DNA of 64,000 nt. Source: Flavobacterium gilvum. Lineage in GTDB: Bacteria; Bacteroidota; Bacteroidia; Flavobacteriales; Flavobacteriaceae. The stretch covers positions 930,001 through 994,000 of the forward strand of contig NZ_CP017479.1 in the NCBI RefSeq assembly GCF_001761465.1, in the 5' to 3' direction. Both the position numbers and the translations under genes were made by a program. A model generated the notes under the pieces. It worked only from the letters and a program-made list of their open reading frames with translations. It did no database searches and had not been told where the DNA came from. Shown piece after piece: positions 23,878-31,435 of this stretch. Each line of letters opens with the position of its first letter. Within the stretch, counting starts at the first letter, position 1.

Positions 23878-24216
23878 ATGAAAAACAGAGGCATTCAACT
23901 TAACGATAGCGCAAGCGCCCTTGAAAATATTGATTTAAAAATTGATGTTATACGTGATGCCGACGGATTAATAACACAAGGCTTGGTGATTGGGGAAATA
24001 ATGAACCAAAATCAGGCTTTAATGTTAATTGCTAATCCGGGAGAGTTCAAGTTTAATCCAACGCTGGGAGTTGCTATTGACGAATTGATTTTGGACAATG
24101 ATTATTTAAGAATGAGGCACCGTATAAGAGAGCATTTTGCTAAGGATGGATTAATTGTAAAAAACATTGAATTATCGGAAGGGAAGCCATTAATAATTGA
24201 TGCGAGTTATGAGTAA
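23878..24216 (+). CDS. gp25/gpW-like baseplate wedge protein
   Basis: 112 residues with the GPW/gp25 lysozyme-like wedge pattern: 'GLVIGEIMNQNQALMLIANP', 'GEFKFNPTLGVAIDELI' and 'RHRIREHFAKDGLIVKNIEL'. These proteins join the sheath to the baseplate wedges. The stop overlaps the next gene's start region. Confidence 0.78.
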   Translation: MKNRGIQLNDSASALENIDLKIDVIRDADGLITQGLVIGEIMNQNQALMLIANPGEFKFNPTLGVAIDELILDNDYLRMRHRIREHFAKDGLIVKNIELSEGKPLIIDASYE

Positions 24217-24490
24217 AGAGATCGCTTATGCCGGACAATCATTTCTTGATAAAATCATTGAATGTACTGGAGATATTGAAAACGCTTTTGAAATGTCCCT
24301 ACTCAACGCACGAACCATAACTGATAAATTACAAGTAGCCACAACATTAAAAAAAAGTGCAATCACTGATTATGATGTTGTTTCCTATTTTACAGATAAT
24401 AACAGACCTGCGACTTATGTTGCAGTTATAATACCAACAGACCCAGTATTCGTTTTTACATCACCAGGAGAGTTTCCTTATAGTTTTTAA
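24209..24490 (+). CDS. Small baseplate protein (93 aa)
   Basis: I choose the ATG at 24209 (MSKEIAYAGQSFLDK), which overlaps the wedge gene by 8 bases; earlier starts (TTG 24197, ATG 24200) are possible. The 93 residues begin like LysM or tail-protein-X modules ('IAYAGQSFLDKIIECTG') and end in a hydrophobic 'VFVFTSPGEFPYSF'. It lies between wedge and gpJ-like genes, so a small baseplate or hub-binding part is likely. Confidence 0.55.
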   Translation: MSKEIAYAGQSFLDKIIECTGDIENAFEMSLLNARTITDKLQVATTLKKSAITDYDVVSYFTDNNRPATYVAVIIPTDPVFVFTSPGEFPYSF

Positions 24491-24491
24491 T

Positions 24492-25346
24492 ATGGCAAGA
24501 AGTACAACAGATATAAAGTTAAGCATTACAACGGCATACATTTCTAACGAAACGGTTATTGCGATGTATGGATTAGTGCCTGGTCAAACCTTTGAGCAAC
24601 AATTTTCGGTAGTAAGTATAGAAAACATCATTTTTTCTATTATAGCATTTATTCTTTCTTTTCACGAAAAGATAGTCGAAACCAACGCCAATAATACCCG
24701 ACCACAAAACCAACAAAATTTAAAACAAACTATGTTGGATTATCACGACGGTTTGGATTTGGTTTGGATAAACGGCGGTTGGCAATATGATTTAACAGGT
24801 GTTGCCGATGCTGAGGAAAGAAAAATTATTGATCGTTGTGCCGTGCTTGAAAGCGATGAGGGTTTGGTTTTTAAAGTTGCCACCGATAACGCAGGAAATC
24901 TTGAACCGGTAACTCCTGCACAACAAATAAGGATTGAAGCTTATATCATAAAAAAGAAAATGCCTGGTGTTCCTTTTTCATTGATTAACCAAACAGCCGA
25001 TTTGATAAAAGCCAATTTAACGGTTTATGTTAATCCATTGGTTATTGATTTACCCACAGGTAAATTATTATCAGCCACAACAGATGTTTACCCTGTAAAA
25101 GACGCTATTCAATTGTATTTGGCCAATTTGGAATTTGACGGTGCGTTTGTAAAGGATTTTTTCAGAACAACATTAAAAGAAGCGGAGGGAATTGAATTAG
25201 TAGTGATTAATTCCATTCAAAGCAAGTTTGCTGGATTTCCTTTTATTGATACGGGTGAATGGAGGATACCGGATGCAGGTTACTTTAAATTATTGGACGA
25301 AAACTTAACTATAACCTATCTACCTTATGCTTTGGCAAGTAATTAA
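24492..25346 (+). CDS. Baseplate wedge protein (gpJ/gp47-like)
   Basis: 284 residues. Its position after gp25-like genes and its pattern (a long helical N-terminal part, 'EPVTPAQQIRIEAYIIKKKM', a central beta domain 'IKANLTVYVNPLVIDL', and a C-terminal 'GEWRIPDAGYFKLLDENLTI') fit the baseplate J family. 'WINGGWQYDLTGVADAEERK' is typical of Bacteroidetes phage versions. The next gene overlaps its end by 20 bases. Confidence 0.7.
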   Translation: MARSTTDIKLSITTAYISNETVIAMYGLVPGQTFEQQFSVVSIENIIFSIIAFILSFHEKIVETNANNTRPQNQQNLKQTMLDYHDGLDLVWINGGWQYDLTGVADAEERKIIDRCAVLESDEGLVFKVATDNAGNLEPVTPAQQIRIEAYIIKKKMPGVPFSLINQTADLIKANLTVYVNPLVIDLPTGKLLSATTDVYPVKDAIQLYLANLEFDGAFVKDFFRTTLKEAEGIELVVINSIQSKFAGFPFIDTGEWRIPDAGYFKLLDENLTITYLPYALASN

Positions 25347-25824
25347 TTTTTTTGTTCTCAGAGAACAATTGCTACCAACATTCTTACGACATGATCGTAT
25401 GCTTTTGTTCTTGCAGTCAATAGTTACTCCCCTTGATGAAATATACAAGGAAACATTGTATAAAATGCAACACGATGGCACAACGATAAGTCTTGAAAAA
25501 ATGCTTAACGAGCATTTTCAAGTAGTTGGATATAATCATCAAAACCATGATGCTACAAAAACTATTTACATCGAAGATGTGCCACAGCCTGACAAGCTCT
25601 ACATCTATCAGGACGAAGAGGACGAAGTTATTTTTTTGGAAGATGACGGTGACGACAATGAAGATGATATTTTTTTGGATAGCGACAACGAGGGATTTCT
25701 TAGCTATTCGTTCATTATCTACATACCAGATACCTACGAATTTCAGGAATACAACATAAGGGCTTTGGTAGATACCTACCGATATTTTGGAAAAAAATAC
25801 ATTATTCAAACTTATACATTATGA
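25327..25824 (+). CDS. Baseplate protein (gpI/gp48-like position)
   Basis: 165 residues. It begins inside the end of the gpJ-like gene. An N-terminal helical half is followed by an acidic loop made almost only of Asp and Glu (DEEDEVIFLEDDGDDNEDD) and a beta-rich C-terminus ending 'FGKKYIIQTYTL'. Its position between gpJ and the first fibre gene corresponds to gpI/gp48, which links baseplate wedge to tail fibre. The acidic loop may bind cations. Confidence 0.5.
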   Translation: MLWQVINFFVLREQLLPTFLRHDRMLLFLQSIVTPLDEIYKETLYKMQHDGTTISLEKMLNEHFQVVGYNHQNHDATKTIYIEDVPQPDKLYIYQDEEDEVIFLEDDGDDNEDDIFLDSDNEGFLSYSFIIYIPDTYEFQEYNIRALVDTYRYFGKKYIIQTYTL

Positions 25825-26717
25825 TTTTAATAGACTTATTACAGGCGGGTGGTTATCGATTTAAGCAGGCAACGCTTCGTAAGATGCAGACTGCTTATTT
25901 TGAAATTCTAAAAGCATTTGTGAAGCATTTGGATATGCCAGACGAAGGCAATTTTATTATTAGTGGCTGTACGATTGTTGGTGACAATATCACGTCCGGT
26001 ATGATGTACATAGATGGTGAGCTTTGCGAGTTTGCCGAAACGCCTGGAACTGCCGATAGTTTGATAAAAAAGAACGTAGCCTATACCAATTTAGTTTTTA
26101 AATCAGGTTCTAGTTTGCCTGTTTTCAGAGCGACTAACGCTATGGTTGTAGAGGTTGACGGTGTTGCCTTATCGGCATTTACACGAATCCAAACGGTTAA
26201 AAATTTGGTTTGGGGTAATATCGCCGATAAGCCTGACGGTATTGTGACTGACCCAAACTTCGGAATTCCAGATACTCAAACTTTAATTGAAAGAATTATT
26301 GCATTAGAGGAAAGGCCTTTGGCTAATGTGCCAATTGGTTTGGTGGCTATTTGGGGATTACCAGCGGATGAAATTCCCGCAGGTTGGGTGGAACATGCGC
26401 CATTGTTTGGTAAAATGCCAATAGGTAAAGACTTAACTGATCCTGATTTTGATAGTACGGAAGGTGTGGGAGCTGTTGGAGGTTCTAAGGACCACACTTT
26501 GACGATTGCCCAAATGCCGGAACACGATCATGATACCCAAACCCCTGTTGATGGAGGCGGTGGAGCCGATATGCAATCCTCTGTCGAAAGTTCGGGTTCT
26601 GACGAAAGATTGATACCAGGACCTAAAACTGGTAAAACAGGAGGAGGCGAAGCTTTTTCAATCATGCCTCCATATAGAGTAGTTGATTATATCAGATACG
26701 TAGGAACAGAAGCATAA
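25821..26717 (+). CDS. Tail fibre with phage tail collar domain
   Basis: 298 residues. The C-terminal part is a phage tail collar domain: PIGLVAIWGLPADEIPAGWV, PIGKDLTDPDFDS, VGGSKDHTLTIAQMPEHDHD and the ending MPPYRVVDYIRYVG. The His-rich 'MPEHDHD' is characteristic. The N-terminal half probably attaches to the baseplate. It starts the fibre group and overlaps both neighbours by a few bases. Confidence 0.8.
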   Translation: MILIDLLQAGGYRFKQATLRKMQTAYFEILKAFVKHLDMPDEGNFIISGCTIVGDNITSGMMYIDGELCEFAETPGTADSLIKKNVAYTNLVFKSGSSLPVFRATNAMVVEVDGVALSAFTRIQTVKNLVWGNIADKPDGIVTDPNFGIPDTQTLIERIIALEERPLANVPIGLVAIWGLPADEIPAGWVEHAPLFGKMPIGKDLTDPDFDSTEGVGAVGGSKDHTLTIAQMPEHDHDTQTPVDGGGGADMQSSVESSGSDERLIPGPKTGKTGGGEAFSIMPPYRVVDYIRYVGTEA

Positions 26718-27895
26718 TGGGAACTTTAATTATAGAAACCAAAGAAGACAGCCCTGAGAAATTGGCGGCAATCGTTGGCAAGGATACTAAGTATTTCTTG
26801 ATGGCGGGAGAGTTTAACGATGTTGTTGCAGCGATAAATGGTAAAGCTGAAACCGAAGCGTTTGAGAATCATTTAGAAGATGAAACTGCTCATAATTTAT
26901 TGTTTGAAGACAAGGAAGATAAGACTCAAAAAGGCGTTGCTGGCGGTTATGCACCACTCAACGAATTTGTGAAACTGTCTTCGGAATATTTGACCATTGT
27001 TAATGATTTGGTTACCGGTGGGGCTACTGCTTTGGCAAGTGCCGAAACCGTTAAAACACTGAAAACCCAAATCAACGCCATCAATACCTTACTGACTTCG
27101 GACAATATTAATCTTGATACTGTCCAGGAGATTGTGGATGCGATTGAGACGGTACAATCTTCACTTAGTACTATCCTGGTGAATGACCTGACCACTGGTG
27201 GAACCACGAAAGCCTTAACGGCTGAAATGGGAAAAACGTTGAAAGGGTTGGTTGATAGCCTATCAGCCAAAATTCCGAAAGATTATTCTAAGGTAGTTTA
27301 CGTTAATGCAAATACACCTACCACAGCAACAATTTTTGACACTAACAATCCTCCGGTAACAAATGATAATTCGTTAAAGTCGGATGTAAATAATTTATAT
27401 ATAGGATTGGATACATCTAGTTGGGTTTATAACGCAACTACTTTTACTTACGATGCAGAAACCATTACTTCAAAAGCTTCAACTTTTTATTTATATGGCA
27501 CAAATAAAGATGCCGGTAATAATAAAAATAATGAGATTGAAAGATCGGGAGCTGTAGGTGTTGGAACGGCAACGAAGCCAAATCATGCCGTGACCAAGGC
27601 TCAACATGATTTAAAACAGGACAAAGACAACCAAGTAGAAGTTTCGGCAAATAGCAACGTTCTTAATGCGTGGCACGGACAAACGGTATTGTTTGCAGCA
27701 AATTGCACTATAACTGTACCGTCAACATTGAACAACTCACTTGGATTTGTCTTTAGAACATTGGCAGGTGTAACCGTTACGTGGGCTATTACCGCTCCGT
27801 TTACTTGGGAGACTACACCAAGCACAACCCCTGAGAAAACAGTAGGTCATTTTATGCGTAGAGGTTCGACTAACACGATAATATTAGATTTCTAA
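26717..27895 (+). CDS. Tail fibre protein
   Basis: 392 residues. Helical repeats of the type 'VTGGATALASAETVKTLK' and 'NDLTTGGTTKALTAEMGK' (residues ~95-190) are widespread in phage tail fibres and form trimeric stalks. A beta-rich C-terminal domain follows (NVLNAWHGQTVLFAANC, then TVTWAITAPFTWETTP), a probable tip. Adjacent to the collar-domain gene and the propeller-like gene. Confidence 0.72.
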   Translation: MGTLIIETKEDSPEKLAAIVGKDTKYFLMAGEFNDVVAAINGKAETEAFENHLEDETAHNLLFEDKEDKTQKGVAGGYAPLNEFVKLSSEYLTIVNDLVTGGATALASAETVKTLKTQINAINTLLTSDNINLDTVQEIVDAIETVQSSLSTILVNDLTTGGTTKALTAEMGKTLKGLVDSLSAKIPKDYSKVVYVNANTPTTATIFDTNNPPVTNDNSLKSDVNNLYIGLDTSSWVYNATTFTYDAETITSKASTFYLYGTNKDAGNNKNNEIERSGAVGVGTATKPNHAVTKAQHDLKQDKDNQVEVSANSNVLNAWHGQTVLFAANCTITVPSTLNNSLGFVFRTLAGVTVTWAITAPFTWETTPSTTPEKTVGHFMRRGSTNTIILDF

Positions 27896-27897
27896 TT

Positions 27898-28953
27898 ATG
27901 GGATTAAAGAAATATTATTTTGGAAAATCAAAATATACTTCTTTGATAGGAAGTGTGTATAGTGGTTCTGAAAAATGGGACGGCGGTGTTTTAGCTCCAA
28001 ATGGTAAAATATATTTTGCGCCGAGGGCGGCTAATCAAATTTTACAATTAGACCCATCTACAAATACTACTTCTTTAATAGGAAGTAATTATTCTAGTAT
28101 GGGCATTTTTAAATATGCAGGTGGCGTTTTAGCACCAAACGGTAAAATATATTTTGTGCCAAATAATGCTAATCAGGTATTACAATTAGACCCATCTACA
28201 AATACTACTTCTTTGATAGGAAGTGTGTATGGTGGTGGAGCAAGATGGATTGGCGGTGTTTTAGCTCCAAATGGTAAAATATATTTTGCGCCACATGATA
28301 CTTCGCAAATTTTAGAATTAGACCCATCTACAAATACTACTTCTTTGATAGGAAGTGTGTATAGTGGCTCGAATAAATATCAAGGTGGCGTTTTAGCACC
28401 AAACGGTAAAATATATTTTACACCATATTCAGCTTCGCAAATTTTACAATTAGACCCAGCCACAAATACTACTTCTTTGATAGGAAGTGTGTACACTGGT
28501 GTAGAAAAATATACTGGCGGTGTTTTAGCTCCAAATGGTAAAATATATTTTGTGCCATTACAGGCCTCACAAATTTTACAATTAGACCCAGCCACAAATA
28601 CTACTTCTTTGATAGGAAGTGTGTATGGTGGCTCATATAAATATGCAGGTGGTGTTTTAGCTCCAAACGGTAAAATATATTTTGTATTTAATGGAGCTTC
28701 GCAAATTTTACAATTAGACCCGACTACTAATACAACATCATTATTAAGTGGAATTTATAGTAGTTCTTCTAAATATGCATTTGGTGTTTTAGCTCCAAAT
28801 GGTAAAATATATTTTGCGCCGAGGGCGGCTAATCAAATAATGCAATTGTCTAAAATTAATATTCCTGATATAATAGGATCTGATGCTCAAATACCTTCCG
28901 ATTTATCAACATTACCTGCTTCAAATTACAATATGTACTATAACAAATACTAG
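27898..28953 (+). CDS. Seven-repeat propeller-like tail protein
   Basis: 351 residues built almost entirely from seven repeats of about 44 residues (residues ~14-320). Each has the plan 'TSLIGS-x-Y...K-GGVLAPNGKIYF...-QILQLDP-TNT'. Seven such units suggest a seven-bladed beta-propeller, a common ligand- or glycan-binding fold. No signal peptide. Placed directly after the tail fibre gene, it is a likely receptor-binding or adhesin component. The framework is almost identical between repeats, while two short loops in each repeat vary strongly. Confidence 0.75.
   Translation: MGLKKYYFGKSKYTSLIGSVYSGSEKWDGGVLAPNGKIYFAPRAANQILQLDPSTNTTSLIGSNYSSMGIFKYAGGVLAPNGKIYFVPNNANQVLQLDPSTNTTSLIGSVYGGGARWIGGVLAPNGKIYFAPHDTSQILELDPSTNTTSLIGSVYSGSNKYQGGVLAPNGKIYFTPYSASQILQLDPATNTTSLIGSVYTGVEKYTGGVLAPNGKIYFVPLQASQILQLDPATNTTSLIGSVYGGSYKYAGGVLAPNGKIYFVFNGASQILQLDPTTNTTSLLSGIYSSSSKYAFGVLAPNGKIYFAPRAANQIMQLSKINIPDIIGSDAQIPSDLSTLPASNYNMYYNKY
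27937..28857 (+). repeat. Seven in-frame tandem repeats (~132 bp each)
   Basis: Seven units of roughly 132 bp with long identical DNA stretches, for example the segments coding VLAPNGKIYF and LDPSTNTTSLIGS. Differences cluster in the codons after 'GS-x-Y' and after 'KIYF'. Near identity at DNA level implies recent expansion or gene conversion. Confidence 0.85.
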
Positions 28954-28987
28954 ATAAATTTTAATATATCATTTTAATACCACGATT

Positions 28988-29362
28988 ATGATACAAACAA
29001 ATACCCCCTACACGCACACAGGAGTCGCTGTTTCCCTTACAGGGACTCTATTAGTAGAAATAGTAAACTGGCAAATGTTTAAAGACTTTGCTATTTATGA
29101 AATTGAAGATTCAATTATTTTGGAGAGTGGCGCAAAACACTTAATTAATTCACGCCAAAAAAGATTAGAGATTGTTGAGATAAATCAGTTCGATGCTTAT
29201 TTAAGCACATTGGAGATTGATTTTGCTTCAATGCCAAAGTTTGAAAGAGAATGGCTTAAAGCTAAATTAGCTCTATTAGCATTTGTTCAAACAGATTTAC
29301 TTGATGATAATATTCACACGATTTACAATTTGTTGCCCGAAAATTGGGTGTTGTCAGAATAA
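28988..29362 (+). CDS. Hypothetical phage protein (124 aa)
   Basis: 124 residues, soluble, helical in its second half (FEREWLKAKLALLAFVQTDL). It follows the propeller-like gene after 34 bases and its stop overlaps the next start (TAATG). It may be a chaperone or small structural helper for the fibre genes, judged only by position. No family recognised. Confidence 0.5.
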   Translation: MIQTNTPYTHTGVAVSLTGTLLVEIVNWQMFKDFAIYEIEDSIILESGAKHLINSRQKRLEIVEINQFDAYLSTLEIDFASMPKFEREWLKAKLALLAFVQTDLLDDNIHTIYNLLPENWVLSE

Positions 29363-29685
29363 TGCTAGGCTTCCTACTTTTCATAATCGCCTACCTGTTG
29401 TTTTGGCCGTTGTCGTTGCTAAACTTCTTTTTTGTAGAAGATAAAAAAGGCTATTTCCGTTCATCAGCAAAATCAATTGACATATTTGCCTGTAGAGAGT
29501 TTCGAACCTTTTGGAACAAAAAATTAATAACCAAAAACGGTTACAAGTTCGGCAAGGAAGGAGAAACGATTTCAAGTGCTTTGGGTAAAAACATACTACT
29601 TGGATCATTGACCAAAACAGGGAAAGTCCTCGTTTGGATTTTGAGTGAAAAACATTGCTTGGATGCAATATTTGAAATCCATTAG
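29362..29685 (+). CDS. Small membrane-anchored phage protein (107 aa)
   Basis: The start is placed at the ATG at 29362, overlapping the previous stop, rather than 18 bases earlier. Residues 2-22 (LGFLLFIIAYLLFWPLSLLNF) form a membrane helix; the rest is basic, with 'KEGETISSALGKNILLGSLTKTGK' split near residues 66-89 and a final EKHCLDAIF. Similar small proteins end the tail operon in Bacteroidetes Mu-like phages. Function unknown. Confidence 0.5.
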   Translation: MLGFLLFIIAYLLFWPLSLLNFFFVEDKKGYFRSSAKSIDIFACREFRTFWNKKLITKNGYKFGKEGETISSALGKNILLGSLTKTGKVLVWILSEKHCLDAIFEIH

Positions 29686-29723
29686 TTAGAAGGTATTTCT
29701 CAGGAGACGGGAAGTAAAAAGTA

Positions 29724-29835
29724 GTCCTCCAACAATTAAAAACTTCTCACGGATTTTAATTTTAGCACCAAAGCCAGCGTTGGAGGACATAAGTCTTCTA
29801 GTGCTGGCTTTTGCTATTTTATATAATCCGTGAGA
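29724..29835 (+). ncRNA. Structured RNA with crossing and competing helices
   Basis: Three perfect complementary pairs cross each other: gtcctccaac 29724-29733 with 29779-29788 (10 bp); tctcacggatt 29745-29755 with 29825-29835 (11 bp); aaagccagc 29770-29778 with 29803-29811 (9 bp). The second helix encloses the third, while the first crosses both. The 29782-29788 strand can also pair with 29793-29799 in a local hairpin, so two states compete. It lies in the 190-bp gap before the thymidylate-synthase-like gene. Confidence 0.65.
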
Positions 29836-29875
29836 GGTGCAAATATAGAATAATCAATCATCAATCAAAAATCAA

Positions 29876-30514
29876 ATGAATAAGTATCACCAAATCTTAA
29901 ACAAAATTATCACCAAAGGAAAGGTGCAACAAAACAAAAAGGGTTCAATCACTTACCTTTTGAACCAGCCGCTCGAACTAAAGCCAATTGACCTGTTGGA
30001 GCTGTTCGAGGGGCACGCTGTTGCACGAAAAAAGCTAAAAGATGAATTAGGTCTGTTTATGGCCGGTGAACGCTCTACGGAGGCATATCGTGATATTGGC
30101 GTAACGTGGTGGGATTATTGCGGGCCTATCCTTGTAAATAGCTATCCTACGTACTTTGAGCAGTTGCCACGGCTTATTGAACGCATCAATAAGGAAAAGC
30201 GCGCCTCAAAGAACTATGTGTTGTTCCTTGGTTCCAACAACACTGAGAGCAACCAACAGCCGTGCCTTAGCCTAATACAGTTTCAAATAGAGAAAGGAAA
30301 GCTCGTTGTAAGTGCTTACCAACGTAGTTCTGACGCTAATCTAGGCTTACCCGCGGACATCTATCACTTGTATCTCATAAGCAAACAAATTGCGCTGCCA
30401 TTGAAGTCTATTACGTTGTTCCTGGGCAACGTTCATGTGTATGAGAATAATATTGAAGGGACTAAGGAGCTATTGAGCGGCGAATCGGTTAAATTTAATT
30501 TAAACGTTGGTTAA
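29876..30514 (+). CDS. Thymidylate-synthase-family protein, possible dCMP-type enzyme
   Basis: 212 residues, shorter than ThyA (~264). Conserved parts: catalytic Cys in QQPC (C130), YQRSSDANLGLP (148-159, nucleotide-binding Arg-Ser and Asp), NVHVYENN (His187, Tyr189). The residue equivalent to ThyA Asn177, in LGLPFNI, is Asp161 here (LGLPADI); Asp at this place is what dCMP hydroxymethylases use, so the substrate may be dCMP. The ThyA phosphate-loop Arg region is not recognisable and His after the Cys is Leu. It is the last prophage gene, the position of mom in Mu. Confidence 0.75.
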   Translation: MNKYHQILNKIITKGKVQQNKKGSITYLLNQPLELKPIDLLELFEGHAVARKKLKDELGLFMAGERSTEAYRDIGVTWWDYCGPILVNSYPTYFEQLPRLIERINKEKRASKNYVLFLGSNNTESNQQPCLSLIQFQIEKGKLVVSAYQRSSDANLGLPADIYHLYLISKQIALPLKSITLFLGNVHVYENNIEGTKELLSGESVKFNLNVG

Positions 30515-30539
30515 ATGGTGTTTAAATTGTAGTTAAAAA

Positions 30540-30572
30540 GCCTGCACGGTAACGTACAGGCTTTGCTTGTTT
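30540..30572 (+). terminator. Terminator of the last prophage gene
   Basis: AGCCTG...CAGGCT form a stem (about 30539-30562), with one internal mismatch, followed by a T-rich tract. Confidence 0.75.
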
Positions 30573-30584
30573 TAGGTGAAAAAA

Positions 30585-30633
30585 TGTACATTTCATTTTA
30601 GATTTGTGTACATTTTAATTTTGCGATTATACA
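30585..30633 (+). repeat. Iterated sites at proposed prophage right end
   Basis: TGTACA at 30585-30590 and 30607-30612 and TATACA at 30628-30633 are spaced 22 and 21 bases, each with A/T-rich flanks of similar sequence. Read inward from 30633 the end begins TGTATAATCG, in keeping with the TG...CA ends of Mu-like elements and their repeated transposase sites. The left end is outside the window, so the match cannot be checked. Confidence 0.5.
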
Positions 30634-30701
30634 AACATTAACATTATTTAATTGTTTGCAAAATCTTTACTCCTTATTTTGGTACAAAAAAAATCATTTT
30701 T

Positions 30702-31343
30702 ATGAAAAAAACATTACTTACATTAATTTCTTTGGTCTCTTTTGGCTTTGCCAATTCCCAAATAAAAGAAAAAGGAACTTTTGAAATGACACCGAAAATT
30801 GGATTCTCAAGATTTTCAGAAGTTGCTGATCATGGTGATACAAATCAAAACTCAGGTGTAGAATTTGGAGTAACTACAGATTATTATTTCAGCGACAGAT
30901 GGAGTTTACGTTCGGGATTAATTTTTGACAAAATGGGGGGCGAATATAGTGCAACTGCACCAATCGATTACATATATGATATGTATTCGCCTCCGCAACA
31001 ACAATATCAATATTATGAAGACAAATTACATTATTTAAGCATTCCAATCAATGCCAACTGGCACTTTGGAAGTACTCGTAAATGGAATTTGAATTTTGGA
31101 TTAAGTCCCTCTTTTTTACTAGATGCTAAAGTAAATAATACGGAAATGCCTAAAAACTCAATAGAATCTTTTCAATTGGGGTTAACTTTTGGAATTGGTT
31201 ATAAAATTGAAATTACTCAAAAATTTGGAATTTTAGTCGATTTTCAAGGCTTTGCTGGTATGACAAATATTAATAAATCAACACCTAAACAAATAGCTAA
31301 CAGTGGTTCAAGCTTCAACATAGGAGGAGTTTTTGATCTTTAA
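30702..31343 (+). CDS. Outer-membrane beta-barrel protein
   Basis: 213 residues. A signal peptide (MKKTLLTLISLVSFGFANSQ) is followed by alternating beta strands with aromatic girdles (WSLRSGLIF, LHYLSIPINANWHFG, 'QLGLTFGIGYKIEITQKF') and a final 'GSSFNIGGVFDL', typical of the small OMP_b-brl barrels of Bacteroidetes. The gene begins about 70 bp right of the proposed prophage end, so the insertion lies in or near its promoter region. Host gene. Confidence 0.75.
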   Translation: MKKTLLTLISLVSFGFANSQIKEKGTFEMTPKIGFSRFSEVADHGDTNQNSGVEFGVTTDYYFSDRWSLRSGLIFDKMGGEYSATAPIDYIYDMYSPPQQQYQYYEDKLHYLSIPINANWHFGSTRKWNLNFGLSPSFLLDAKVNNTEMPKNSIESFQLGLTFGIGYKIEITQKFGILVDFQGFAGMTNINKSTPKQIANSGSSFNIGGVFDL

Positions 31344-31367
31344 AAAAACAAAATAACCAAAACCAAA

Positions 31368-31408
31368 AACTCCCAAATTACAGTAGTAATTTGGGAGTTT
31401 TCTTTTTT
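31368..31408 (+). terminator. Terminator, 13-bp perfect stem
   Basis: aactcccaaatta (31368-31380) pairs with taatttgggagtt (31387-31399) around a six-base loop, followed by T-rich sequence. A-rich sequence on the left also allows function for the opposite gene. Confidence 0.85.
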
Positions 31409-31435
31409 ATTTACCTGAAATTTTTTTTTAATACA

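Larger units (their letters stand above)
1..30633. mobile_element. Mu-like prophage, left end outside window
   Basis: The block holds Mu-type genes: DUF3164, a GemA-like protein, gpG-like morphogenesis protein, MuF head protein, DUF935 portal, DUF1320, Mu-type terminase, and contractile-tail genes (sheath, tube, tape measure, spike, gp25-like wedge, gpJ-like baseplate). The transposase genes expected at the left end lie before position 1. The right boundary is inferred from iterated sites ending in TACA at 30633, after which AT-rich host sequence and an outer-membrane protein gene begin. The prophage appears intact in the window: no structural gene is visibly broken. Confidence 0.88.

Noticed and set aside
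27937..28857. Tandem DNA repeats that could be a minisatellite or CRISPR
   Set aside because: The repeats are in frame within one long gene and code for a regular ~44-residue protein unit.
29876..30514. Host thyA
   Set aside because: It is too short, lacks parts of the ThyA phosphate site, has Asp in place of Asn177 and lies inside the prophage border.
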